A program made the position numbers and the translations under genes. From NCBI GenBank assembly GCA_051453625.1, contig JBOZIK010000001.1, forward strand, positions 202,534,478-202,596,361: a stretch of 61,884 nt of DNA, written 5' to 3'. The notes under the pieces were generated by a model. The model was not told where the DNA came from. It did not search any database and worked only from the letters and a program-made list of their open reading frames with translations. How positions within the stretch are numbered: the first letter of the stretch is position 1; each line of letters starts with the position of its first letter. The DNA is from Welwitschia mirabilis. Lineage: Eukaryota; Gnetophyta; Gnetopsida; Welwitschiales. Positions 1 through 11,991 of this stretch are shown in pieces.

Positions 1-3000
1 ATATTATTCCCTCCCATTGGCATAGACTAAGATGAGGGAGAGAGTTGAGGGACCTCTTGACAAGCTTAGCTTCTATGTGTCTAATGGATATTTTGGCCAA
101 CTGACCATGGGGTTCACTATATATACATTTGGGTACTCATATATTATTTATATTAATTATACATATGCATTGTCATTATTCATGTATTAGAATTCCTTGT
201 TAGAAATGATTATTGTGATCTCGAGAACTTCTAACCAGCTGTCTCCTATATTTTTAGATATATCTATGATCCTTATGTACATATATTTGTGTATACCTTT
301 TGATAACATGTCATTTGGATTTGTTGTGATGTTCTTGTCTAGTTGATTTTGATATTGTATTTTTTACATTAGTTCATGCTTAATTTTGCTCATATGCCAT
401 TGACCTGGACTACCTTGATTTATCATATGCTTATGCATATTGCTAGAGATGGAATGAGGTCCAAGATAAAACTACATGTGGTCTAAACTCCTCTGGATAA
501 GGATACATAAGCATGATTGCTTGGCTGTTGTTATAACCAACCATTCAAGCACAACTTACACACTCCTCTAGTGTGTTTTTAAATGAGATTTTTGGATAAT
601 CATAAGACGAAATGTGGTGTTAATTAGTGAGATATCCTCATATAGTTCTCCTGACATATACCTATGGGTGTTTAAGAGGCAATTATCTTAGTCTCAAACT
701 AATTCATCCACTGCAAGAATTAATTATGTCTTATAAGTTAAGTTTGTAAGTTAAAAAAAAATTTCCATGTTTTTCATGCTTTTTAAGTCTAGACTAAGTG
801 TGGATTGTGATAGATAATCATAAAGGATTTACCTAGGTTGGTTTGTGTTAATAACAATAATGATAGTGAATTATTATTTAGCTTCCTCTTGGGTAAGGTA
901 CTAGGACATTAAATGGATGACTAGGTCTTGAGTAGATGTGGCTTATTTAATTAAATTATTTGGATCTGATTGCTACTATTGTTGGGATGAGAAATCTTAC
1001 TAATTATTATTTGGATCATTTTGTAAGGATGAGATTTATTCTTATTGGGAATCTTTAAGGGCTTGGTTTTCATTTCAGAATTTAATATCTTGCATTCTGT
1101 CATGATTAGTAAAGAGGTTCATATTATTACAAATTAACCTTTTTGACTTATCATGGGTCCAATGCATATAAAAATAGATTCAAGCTAGTTTCAGATAAGT
1201 CCTAGGTTAGTTTTCATAGAGCTTATAAGTCATAAAGTTTCAGGATCTACACAAAGTATTAGAGTAAAACCATAGAGTGTTCTGGGTGTAAAGGGCTTGA
1301 CATTGGTCACAGAAGATGGTGATACTAGTTAAAACATGAATTATAGTTTTAGAAAATTAGAATAAGATTGTAATTATCTTACAGGATGTTTCAAATAATG
1401 GGGTCAAGAAATTTTCAACAAAAAATAAAGAACATTAGTAAACCAAACCTAAACATTAACAAAATCATGTAAATTTAATTTAGAAATTTTAATATTTTAT
1501 TACACAATGAAATCATATAACAAAAACATAGAAAAAACTAAACAAATAATATAGCAGGTGAAGGAAAGCATGTAATGTTAATAAGATTTTTTTAAGTTTT
1601 TGAGTTTTAGGTTTCCTCCTTAAAGCTACTAGCAAATAACATTAGATCTACACAAAACAAATTAGAACAAAATAAAAAATAAACTATAAAAATAAACTAG
1701 ATTAGCTCAAGTTTCATTGGAATAACCTATGCCAACCATTATAAGAAAAACTAAAGAAACAAAAGAAAAGTAAAATGAACTAATTTAGGTATCATTAGGG
1801 AGGACTAGTACCCACCACTTGAAAAGTAAAACTATCTATAAAAACTTGTAAAAAAGTAAAGTAATGCCCCTCTGAGCTACTAGTATATAATTATCCCTAA
1901 TACTAGCACCAAAATCTATTTATTATTTTACAATGTCTATATTTAAAACTAAGTTTACACTTATTTATCATTTTTTCCTCAGGGATAATATTGGTAGTGA
2001 TTCAAAATTTGTACTAACTTTTATCTTAATGTAATTATAAAATTTAAGAGAAGAAAATAAGATAGGAAAAAGGAGTTAATGAGTTTTTATTTGAACTTTG
2101 ATTTAGAAGAGGAGAGAAGCAAGCTATTTCCAAGGTACTACTAATTAATTCTTAAACAATTCTTCACTCGAATGTTGTATAATACTTTTCTATGATACAC
2201 TTAAAACTACTAAGTATTTTAGCTTATATCATGGTGACATAATCGCATTCACCATATGAATAATAGTAAACTCAATTGCCACTTAATTTTTAAAGCTTTA
2301 AACAATAATAAAATGTAGGGACTTTAAGTACTTAAAATCTCTTAAGTTAAAATACTTAAACTAAGCATTTAAAAGAGCTTACTTAAATGCAATAAAACTT
2401 AATGATTAAGCTACTACCTAAGCATTCTAATTATAATGTGACTGATGAATTAAAATCAAAAGTAATAACTTCTGTATTATAGAAAAGGAACAATTTATAG
2501 AAAAGGAAGAAATATGCCATAAGAACTCCTCAACAATTCTTAAAGACTACCTTACTCCCTTAAATAATTGCTTAAAAATCCATTGTGATTAATTCTCTAA
2601 GGTTCTACAATTCTCCAAAGCCAAACATATCATAGTTAAGGGTTCAATATCCTTTAATGGAGAGGGATGAGGGTTTACAAGCTCTTGGCATGTAGTGTTA
2701 AGTGGATGATTACATAATCACAATGTTAGATAGGATGATTTGTCTTTTTTTTTCATTTGGTAGAGACTCTTATGACAATGTTAACACTTAACTTCTTGAT
2801 GCTACAGTTGTTGTCAATTGTTGTCATAGCCATGTGTTTTTACCATTATCCTAATCAATAATGCTACATGTCATTCTCTGAATCATTATCATCACTGTCA
2901 TGTATCATTAAGTATGCAATTTATTTTTAATGTGATATTTAACTAAGCCCAAAATTTCATTTGATTTAATTCTTTATGATAAGAACATGAGATTTGATCT

Positions 3001-3159
3001 ATTCAATGTAAAAGGACTGGCAATAACGGTAGTCCCAAATGATAGCATCAGTATTTGAGCTCCAATAATCTTCATTTTTAACCACGCCTTTCAATTGAGC
3101 ATAATTAACCTAAAAATATCATGGATACATGAGAAGTTCATAATTATTGTAAAAATCAA
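1..3159. other. AT-rich intergenic DNA, nothing recognised
   Basis: No reading frame of useful length and no recognisable retroelement domain was found on either strand by eye. The stretch has long A/T tracts and scattered stops. Around 1800-2000 it has the look of non-coding retroelement DNA, but I cannot tie it to an LTR pair or to a coding domain. The gypsy pol interrupted by the copia element at 13383 should continue on this side if the copia insertion were intact, and it does not. The left junction has therefore been deleted or rearranged. Confidence 0.5.
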
Positions 3160-4163
3160 TAGAAGACACGTTTTTGTAACATAATTGATTATATTAATGT
3201 CTTTAACTAATATTAATTAGTTATTTAACTTGGTTGTAATTTTAATTTTTGCATGTTAATAATGTCAAAGAAATAGAGAAACATTAGTTTTAAGCTTATT
3301 AAAATTTGGGTGGTTTTACTGTAGATGTCTATCTCATAAAAGATGTCCATCTAGGAAAGATTTCTATCATACTATAGATGTCTATCCCAAAAATTCATGT
3401 AATGAGAAAATAGACATTGGATGATGAAAACTAGCCATTTATAGCCATTGAATAGTATTCAAATTAATTAAAATAATAATTTATTTATGTTAACTAATTA
3501 GCATACTTTAAAAGACATAATAAATAATGATTTAATAATGATTGATTGAAACTGCACATGCTAAAATAATTTGGCATTGTTACTAAACATATCTTATGAT
3601 CTAAGTTCATCCACTATGACATCCTTACTATTTGATTTTATTATTGGACCACATCTAAGGAGAAGTCAAGCTACTATACATCTCTCATCATTTTAGTCTT
3701 GTTCTTCTATAATTTTGAGTTATTAACAGTTCATTATTGTACTATCTGATTTGTAGAATCTTTCATTTCAGTCCTAAGAATTTTATCTACATCTCTCTTA
3801 TTCTAAGATCTCTTTGTTAAGAATTCTAAAGTTTAAAGCAACCCTTGTATGAATGTTCTCCTTTAGATTTAACAAGTTCTTGTAAGTATATTTAGCTATT
3901 GTTATATTGTAGTTCCTATAGGGAAGAGAGTGATACCTTGTAAGGGGTATCTCATTTATATGTAAGGTTGGTAATTCTCTAAAACCACTACTTATTAGAA
4001 TTTAAGGATATCCAAAATTATGAAGGAAACATACCCTTTATGTATAAACATACATAGGTTAAGAAATTATGTAAATCAATAAGGTTTCTTTTTGTGTATT
4101 TTTATTTGTTATTTATTGAAGTTTTTATTCATTGAACTAATTTATCCATTCCCTTTCACTTCA
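3160..4163 (+). repeat. 5' LTR of copia element 1, 5'-truncated
   Basis: Aligns by eye with the 3' LTR from about 12400 to 13382. Shared landmarks are the block with AGATGTCTAT-like motifs (3315-3380 against 12560-12620), the segment ending in TATAGCCATTG, and the terminal stretch with AATAAGGTTT followed by GAACTNATTNA and a C/T-rich end. The first ~390 bp of the 3' LTR (11992-12390) has no counterpart upstream of 3160. The left end is therefore missing and the start given here is approximate. Confidence 0.75.
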
Positions 4164-4175
4164 ATAATCCTTAAA

Positions 4176-4187
4176 TGATATTAGAGT
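4176..4187 (+). other. Primer binding site, initiator-Met tRNA type
   Basis: TGATATTAGAG lies 12 bp after the LTR end. It differs from the usual copia PBS (TGGTATCAGAGC) by G-to-A and C-to-T changes plus the last base. The position between LTR end and gag start supports the call. Confidence 0.75.
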
Positions 4188-4226
4188 AGGTATTCACAAG
4201 TAAGAAGTACAATTCTTAAGTAAAAC

Positions 4227-5900
4227 ATGGAAGGGTGTCATCCATCAAACCTCCACTTTTCGATGGATTAAACTATGCCTATTAGAAGATGAGGATGCCT
4301 ATTAGAAGATGAGGATGCCTATTAGAAGATGAGGATGTACGTGAACTTATAGTATTTTAAGTTTTAGGTATAGCAAATAACTAAAGATAAATACACAGAG
4401 TTAATAGATACCTTCATAGACACTGCAAGAAATACTTTCATTCAAATTAACTTAGAAGGAAATGGATAAATCAAGACAAGGCAGTTTTCATGTATGAATG
4501 AAAGGTAAAAAATGCTCTCTACTTAGCCTCACCTTAAAAGAAGTTAAGCAGATAACCAAATTCAAATCTACCAAGAAAAAATGGAATGCCTTAGAAGGCA
4601 CATATAAGGAAACTTTAGTGGTCAATAAATAAAAGCTCTTATTTTAGATAAATTAGTTTAAAAACTTAAAAATGAATGTCAAAAAAGAGTGCATGATACT
4701 TTACAAGGATCAACAACATTATGAATGCAATTCATGGAATTTGTGGTGATCTAACAGAAGCTAAGATAATTTAGAAAGTGATTAGATATTTAACACTATA
4801 ATATAGGCCAAATACAATAATAATGAAATAATTAAAGGTCTTAACACCATGAAGATTAAAGAACTAAAGGTTTTTAAATAACTTATGTGATGAATCTCAT
4901 CTGACACAGTGCCATGAAAAGGAATCTCATAGCAGTTAAGATAAGTATATGCTCAAGATAAGAATTAAAAGAAAAGGTAAAAAAGTTTCTAATGTGGATT
5001 ATTCAGAAGATGATATGAACAACAAGCTAGCTCTAGTCACGAGATCTATTAAAAGATAACTCTTATAAAAGAACAAAAGAAAAGAGAACTATAACAAGTG
5101 TTTAGGATTTCAAATAAAAGATAAGTTCAAATATAACTCTTTATTTAGTTCATATTCTAAGAATGATATATCTAGATTGTAATGTTGGGTTTGTTAAGGA
5201 CAAGGCATTTATCTTTAAAATGTCCTAGCTATAATGGACTATAAAGGAAAGGAGAAAAAAAAGAGCCCCAGAAAAAGAAATCCTTCTTCATAGGTTGGGA
5301 TGATGATGAAGATGCCACAAAAGTGGATACCTTTAATGAAGAAAGTAATCATCCCTTTTACATAGCCATTATTCACACTCTAAATAATAATGAAAAGAAA
5401 GGTGATGATCAAGAATTTAGAAGTAAAAATGAAACATGTATGATACTTTAAGCAAGGAACAATTTGATTTATAAATAGTTTATTAAGTTGTAAAAAATTA
5501 TGTTTTAAGATGAAGAAATCACTTCATAATACTGAATTAGCTTATAAGTAAGAAAAGAATTTTTGGAATAAATTAGAAATTAAAAATTTAGAACTTAAGG
5601 TTGAGATTAGCAAACTAACATGTGAGTTGAAAAATGTTAGATAAGAAATTACAAAGGTATAGAAGATCAATAACAAATTCATCTAAGGAAAGTAGACATT
5701 GAAGATTATGCTTAGACAATACAAGAGTGTCAATGAAAGAACTAACCTAAGACACAATGAAGCTTTCACAAGTACTTCAACCTCATTTTTTAATAAGTAA
5801 AACTATAAGATAAAATAAGCATTTAGCAGCTTCCACAAGTACTTTAATCTTATTCTTTAATGAGTGAAACTTTAAGCTAAGGTATGAGCATTAAGCATTT
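4227..5900 (+). pseudogene. copia gag (UBN2-type) remnant
   Basis: The Gag capsid/nucleocapsid protein packages element RNA. An ATG at 4227 precedes a +1 frame encoding KPPLFDGLNYAY and then a stop where copia Gag usually has Trp (TGG to TAG); this is the conserved N-terminal Gag motif. Immediately after it, a 20-bp unit is present three times (4278-4337) and destroys the frame. A decayed nucleocapsid zinc knuckle lies at 5183-5227: CWVC, then a one-base shift, then H-LSLK-C, which keeps the C-X2-C-X4-H-X4-C spacing. Stops are frequent throughout. Downstream is the polymerase. Confidence 0.75.
4278..4337 (+). repeat. 3 x 20-bp perfect tandem repeat inside gag
   Basis: The unit CCTATTAGAAGATGAGGATG occurs three times head to tail, with no mismatch. 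It derives from the codons just after the conserved Gag N-terminal motif. Because 20 is not a multiple of 3, each added copy shifts the frame. Confidence 0.97.
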
Positions 5901-6600
5901 ATAAATGATATCACTTATTATTAATATTACAAGCATGATCATTATTAACTTAATTTTCCATGCAAGTTGAGTAGAAAATATTATCCTAATAATGCTAAGA
6001 GGCCAAAGTAATTAGTATAACATTTTATACAAGTAAAGGTAAATAAAAATGTGGGTTTCTAAATCAAGGCTAGCTCTTGTATCTCAAATTGCCTTTCTAG
6101 CCATAAAGAGATATTCTTAATGCATTGATAGTGAATGTTTCAAGAACATAATAGGTAAAAAATCTAGTTTTACCTCATTAATTAATCAAGATAAGGTATG
6201 ATTACTTTTGGTAATAATACAAAGGCATTAATTAGAGGTATTGGAATTGTCGATGGAGGTAACCTTCCTAAAGTAAATGATGTATTTTACTTTGAAGGTT
6301 TTTAATATAATTTATTGGTATTAGTAAATTATGTAATGTAAATTTTTTTGTAACATCCATAAAAAATGATTATATCACTAAGGAGGGAAAAACAATTAAA
6401 GTCTTATTTGCTAAAATTAGAAAGTCAAATGCTTATGTCATTAAGTTACAAGATATTTTTGATAAAAATATCAAGTATTTATTAAGTACTATAAGTAATG
6501 CAAGAATGTAGCATAAGAAGCTTGGACATATAAATAAGGATCTTCCAAATACTCTTTCTACAAAAGATATAATAAGAGGTATACCTAAATTCCAAAATTT
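5901..6600 (+). pseudogene. copia protease and GAG-pre-integrase region remnant
   Basis: A stop followed by HKKLGHI at 6509-6532 corresponds to the GAG-pre-integrase zinc-binding motif, with the expected first Trp replaced by TAG. The protease D-T/S-G triad lies upstream in the family, but I could not find it clearly here. This segment runs directly into the integrase. Confidence 0.6.
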
Positions 6601-7250
6601 TGATGATTAGGTTTATGAAGCTTGTTAAAAGGGAAAGCAAACAAGGGTAAGATTTAATAAGAAAAATTCTATCACCACTGAATAACTTTTAGATCTCCTG
6701 CATCTTAATATGATTAGTTCATCTCTTATTGAAAGTCTTAATAAGCAAAAGTATTATTTAACTATTGTTGATGATTATTCTCATTTTAGATGGATGGCTT
6801 TCCTTACGCATAGGAATGAGGCCTTTGACATTGTTTCTAAGTTGTGTATTAGATTACAAAATAAAAAATAATACAGGGTAAAAACCATAATGAGTGACAA
6901 TGGAATAGAATTCAGAAATGCCATATTTAGGGACTTTTTAAGTAATTTAACATACATCATCAATTCTCAACTTCAAAAACTCCATAATAGAATGGAGTAG
7001 TAGAAACAAAGAATTGGGCACTAAATAAGATGATAAGGACAATGATGCAAAATGAAAAGTTCCACATCACTTTTAGGTAGAAGTCATTAACACTACTTAT
7101 TATGTTTACAATAATGTTCTCATAAGATAATTCATCTCCAAAACTCCATATGAGCTATGGTTTGGTAAGGAACTCTTTGCAAGTTATTTTTATGTTTTTG
7201 GTTTAAAATGTTTCATCTTAAATTAAAAAGATTAGATGAGAAAATTTAAC
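6601..7250 (+). pseudogene. copia integrase remnant (DDE)
   Basis: Integrase inserts the cDNA into the host chromosome. IVDDYS at 6764-6781 carries the first catalytic Asp and SDNG at 6893-6904 the second. NGVVE at 6991-7005 carries the Glu, preceded by two stops where the family has Gln-Gln. The second Asp and the Glu are 107 nt apart, one base short of the 36-codon spacing of a D-D35-E active site. All three catalytic residues are therefore still encoded, but in broken frames. Conserved zinc-finger remnants (CXXGKQT-like) lie at about 6620-6650. Confidence 0.85.
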
Positions 7251-7599
7251 TCCAATATTGATGAAGGTATATTTTTAGGATGTTCTATGGTTAGTAAAGC
7301 CTACCAGGTATTCAATAAGTAAACATAAGTAGTAGATAAAATCATAAATGTCAAAGTTAATGATACTAACTTAATATAGAGTTGTGTGTAGGATGAATAT
7401 GTACTCACACAAATTAAAAAAGATACTAAAAACTCATCTCCATAACAAGAAAGTAAATATGAGAAGGTAGAAGACCCTAAAAAGCAAATCTCATCATAAA
7501 TGATTAAATTGAAGAAGAGTCAATAAGCAATATAAGAGGAAGTCCATATAATGGTATAAATATAAGAAGCAATGCTAATAATTTTTATAGATATGTAGC

Positions 7600-8320
7600 C
7601 TACATCTCTAAAGTAAAGCTTAAAAACTTCTATGAAGCGAAAAGTAATGAAAGTTGAATGCTAGCCATGTAAGAAGAGTTGAATTAATTTAAGAGATTTA
7701 ATGTTTGAAAGTTGGTTCCAAGGCCATCAGATAGACTAGTAATAGATATAAAATGAATATTCAAGAATAAAATAGATGAAAATGAAAATATCATTAGAAA
7801 TAAAGCAAGATTATTGGTCAAATGATATAATTAGTAAGAATAATTAATCTTGAGAAAAACTTTACACTAGTAGATACATGAAGTTAATTCAAATGCTTCT
7901 AGCTTTTGCATGTGTTAAAGTTCAAGATCTATCAAATGGGTGTTAAGAGTGCCTTTATGAATGGAGTTATATAAGAAGAGATATATGTTGAGAAACCTGA
8001 AGGTTGTACTAATTTTTATAATGTAGATTATATTTATAGGTTTAAAACATCTCTCTATGGTCTCAGACAAGTTCTAAGAGCTTGCTATAAAAAAATTTTA
8101 GGTTACTTAATTGAAAATGATTCTAAAAGAGGAACATCTAATGTTACATTGTTTATCAATGTTGATGGTAATCATTTCAATATTATACAAATCTAGGTAG
8201 ATGATTCTATATTTGGTCTACTAATGAGTTACTACATAAGAAGTTTGCTAACATAATGTAAGATGAATTTGAAATGAGATCATGGGAGAAATAGCAAATT
8301 ATTAGGTCTATAAGGTATGC
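7600..8320 (+). pseudogene. copia reverse transcriptase remnant
   Basis: Motifs in order are FYEAKSNES at about 7630, NKARLLVK at about 7800, QMGVKSAFMNG at 7933-7965, LYGLRQ at about 8055, and a stop followed by VDD at 8194-8205. In the family the block near 7936 reads M-D-V-K-S-A-F-L, so the first catalytic Asp is Gly here. The aromatic residue before VDD is a stop. These changes make the enzyme inactive. It lies downstream of integrase, as expected for copia. Confidence 0.88.
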
Positions 8321-8599
8321 AATTTAACAAAGGTATAATAATTTATTAGATTAAGCGTATTAATAATTTATTATTCAAATATGAGCTATAGTATAGTAAG
8401 ATAAAATATGCACCTATAAACTAAGGCACTAAATTGAAAAAAGATAATCATAATAAGAAGGTTGATCAATAGTTGTATAGAGGTATGACTAGTAGTTTAC
8501 TTTATTTTACTACTAGTGGGATGAATATATTATTAGGTAGAGGCATTTGTGCTTATCATTAAAGTAATCCTAGAGTCTTACATCTTATTGCTATTAAGA

Positions 8600-9085
8600 G
8601 TATTTCATTATTTAAAGGGTACTACTAATTAGAGACTTTGATACTCAAAGGACCTCTACTTTGATCTAGTTAGATATTGTAATGTAAATTGAAAAGTTTG
8701 CAAAGATGATAGAAGAAGCACAAGTGGAAGATGCTACCTATTGGGATAATGTTTAGTATGATGAATAGTAAGGAATAAAATTCAATTACTCTCTCAACCA
8801 TTAAAGCTGAGTACATTACTACTATAAGTTGTTGTATATAGCTACTCTAGCTGAAGTAAACATGAAAAGACTTTGGATTTAAAATGGAAACATACTAATT
8901 TGTTATAATAAAAAAAGTGTAATCAACATATCCAATAACCATATCCAATACTCTAGAATCAAACACATTGAAATTAGTTATCATTTTCTCTAAGAATACA
9001 TGCAAAATATAGATATTGCATTAGAGCATGTTAAGATAGAGGATCAACTTATTAATGTGTTCACTAAGCTGTTAAGTTAAAAAAA
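8600..9085 (+). pseudogene. copia RNase H remnant and pol C-terminus
   Basis: CKDDRRSTSGRCYLLG at about 8702-8746 and a frame reading STIKAEYIT near 8800-8820 match the copia RNase H core. IKHIEI-like residues near 8960 and QLINVFTKLL near 9045-9075 match the conserved C-terminal end of copia Pol. Stops interrupt the frame. This marks the 3' end of pol. Confidence 0.85.
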
Positions 9086-9894
9086 GGTTTTTCAAACTCC
9101 ATAAAACTTGGAAGGTTTTTTTAATTAGGTAAGTTAATAGGTAATTTTTCTTCAATCTTAACTTAACGTATCACTTGTGTTACCAATTGTGATTTGAGTT
9201 AAAAATAATGGAACTTAAAGTTTATGTTGAGCTAGAATTTTTGATTCAAAGTTAGCTCATTTCACTTTTAATCTTATTATTTTTAACACTTCCAATGATG
9301 TTATTAGTAATAAAAAACTTGGAAGTTTTCAAGAATGTAGGGTAGACATCTTTTAGATGTGCAAATATCTATGGTAAAGATGTCTTTCTAGGATGTAGAT
9401 ATCTTTAGCTAGTAGTAGTAAAAAATTCAAAGTAAAGTAGAATAAACATATAGAAGTATATTTATTTCATCTTAAGCTCATTTTACAAAAGTAGATGTCT
9501 TTGCCGCTTCTAGGTAAAATTTTTAGTATTTAATAGGTAGACCACTTTTGAGTGGGAGACATCTATAATAATCATTTTAGACATCTTTCATATGATAGAC
9601 ATCTTTGATATAGTAGAAAAGAAAATAAAAATCCACACAAAAATTAAGGTTGAGGTCCTCGTTAAGAGAGAAAGGGATCACAACCCTTATTTTCTCTCCT
9701 TTACTTAGTAGGTATTCTTATCAATGCATCCAAAAGATTTTATTTTGATAGTGTTATTAGGATAGACATCTTGAATTTGGAAGAAGTCTTTACAATAAGT
9801 AAACACAATTGGAAATATTTACACTAGTGTAAATTTTAGGTTTTTCTATAAATTTTTTTTAATATTTAGTTTATTCTCTTTATATTATATAAAT
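9086..9894 (+). other. Post-pol spacer with AGACATCT/AGATGTCT motif cluster
   Basis: No coding domain is seen. Between about 9345 and 9775, eight or so near-copies of an AGACATCTTT / AGATGTCTTT motif occur in both orientations. The same motif is frequent in both LTRs of this element. Confidence 0.6.
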
Positions 9895-11690
9895 ATGGTG
9901 AGAAAAAAGCTATTGAGCTCCACTAAAAGAAAGAAAATTATTTAGGAGATATAACCACTATAGTATGAGCCTCAATTTCACCCTGAGGCAATCCAATGAA
10001 GATATAATTCATGGACTTACAACTCAATATTTGCATATAAAATGTTAAACTTTTAAAAATACAAGAAGACTATATTTTGTTCTATTTCCTTTATTTTGAT
10101 GATAGAAGATCATTTAGTTAGTACAAACTATTTAGGAATTCATGGTGTGGAAATTCTATGCCAATGTTCATGATATTGATGATTCTATAAGGTACTTTCA
10201 GATATAGGTCAGAGGCACACCTTGTCATGTGTATTCTTGTATAATTAACAATCTACTTAGTATTGATGAATCTAATTTTTCTAAGCTATTTATGCATTCA
10301 TTTCATGAAATTTTCAAAATTAATATAGCCAAGTATTTTGTTATGACTTGATCAAAATAATCTTTGACAATTTGAAAATGGCTTTTTATGTGAATGTGGA
10401 ACATAATAACATGGTACCTAATGCATGTATATTAAGGTTAATATGAATTTACAAAATCTTGGTCAGAGGTAGTAGTTAAAATTAATATAATGTAATGTAC
10501 ACATCTATAATATATTGTTTACTCATTAGGTTTAAGATTAATCTTAGTTTTGTACTCTTTAAGAATATTATCACTTTGTTTCATAAGGGTTAATCCTTAG
10601 ATCATTCATACTTAATAAGTCTTATCATTAGTAATGATAGAATTTTAGTATCTCAGGTGAATCTCATAAGGGAAAAGAAAGCTCTATTTGAGTTCAGTGA
10701 AAAGAGATAAACATCCATTCAACTAGGGAAGGGCATAAGCAAAAGACCTCCCAATAAATAGTTTTAAAGGCCTAAATCTATAGGTTCTTATAGTTCATCC
10801 TTAATGAAGAAATTACCCTTTGATATAGGTAAAATGGTTGGTAAGATTGATAAAAATCAATTATAGTTGAAGAAGCATAAATATACAATAAGGGAGAAGG
10901 ACCCCTCATACTAGTTAGAAGAGTATGGGGACTCTACTTGGACAAATTCAAAGAATAAGAAAGAGAAAATGGAGAATATAACTCCTACTAATATAGGATA
11001 TGATTAGGTTAAATAGAGGAATTAGAAGCATTAGATGCATATGAGTTAAAAGAAAAGAAGGAACAAGTTAAGGGGAAGTGATATTCTCCACCACAGTAGA
11101 ACCATTTAAAGTAAAATAACTTGAATGATGAGCCTCTTATATTTCATAGGCCATGCCATAGACTCTCCATTTTCCATCTTACTCCTACTTCCTCATCACC
11201 ATTAACTCCATCATATCCTCATACCCCTTCATCACCTCATTTATGTTTAAACTCATCTACCACTACCACTTCCTACCTATGCTTGCCACTTAGTGATGCT
11301 TCATTATTTAGTTTAGATTTTGTTGTAGTAGCTATAGTCAGCTTCTTCAATACCTCGGTCATCCCTCATACTTATATTTGTATAAGGAAATAGGCCTCAT
11401 AGGATTATGGTGATTCATCATTAGGGCCATCAACAAAACAACACACTTCACCTCCCACATCATCTTCATTATACATGATTTAGACTTCCACTTATGTTAG
11501 TGTTGATGAAAGTGATGACATTAAAGATGAAGATCATTACACTAATGACATAGCTTATAGTGACTAGGAATTATTGATGTTCAAGGATAGAAAGTGGAAA
11601 ATATCTATAGACACTTAGAGAAGTTTGGAGGCAGTTGGAGATGAGGTGTTGGTTGGTCATTCTTATGAGTGATATCATTCTTGATGATCA
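9895..11690 (+). pseudogene. Third ORF of copia element 1 (putative plant transposon protein-like), decayed
   Basis: A decayed frame starts at ATG 9895 with a basic N-terminus (MVRKKLLSSTKRKK). About 10135-10280 encodes WKFYANVHDIDDS, then YFQI-stop-VRG, then IINNLLSI. This pattern resembles the FY...VRG...IN..LGI core of proteins annotated in plant genomes as putative plant transposon protein. The C-terminal part is lysine-rich and then Pro/Ser/Thr-rich; the clearest open stretch, 11121-11393, is a P/S/T-rich tail. Sireviruses and Athila elements can carry an ORF at this position, sometimes called env-like, though its function is unproven. Position between pol and PPT supports element membership. 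The domain name is from recall, not from a search. Confidence 0.6.
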
Positions 11691-11975
11691 CTTGTGATAT
11701 TTTGTCTACCTTATTATTTTCACTAGAATATATATTTATCATGGTTATGTTGTATTTGTTGATACTTATACTTGGTATAGCATCTTGTATACTATATTAG
11801 ATGTTTTACCATGGTCTTAATCATTAAATTTCCAATGTGCTCATGCTTTGATTAGTCACTATTTTATTTTTGTTGTTGATAATGTAATAGCTCTAATTTA
11901 TGCCTTATTTTTTAATATCTTGACTATAGTTGTTAAAGCTTATAATAATAAGATTATTAACTTCTAAACATCATT

Positions 11976-11990
11976 AAAAAAAAGGGGAGA
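11976..11990 (+). other. Polypurine tract of copia element 1
   Basis: An A8GGGGAGA purine run sits immediately 5' of a TATTGG sequence that corresponds to the TGTTGG start of many copia LTRs. It primes plus-strand DNA synthesis in this family. Confidence 0.85.
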
Positions 11991-11991
11991 T

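Noticed and set aside
6781-6963. Open frame on the minus strand inside copia integrase
   Set aside because: It is antisense to a clear integrase (IVDDYS, SDNG) and has no recognisable protein features.
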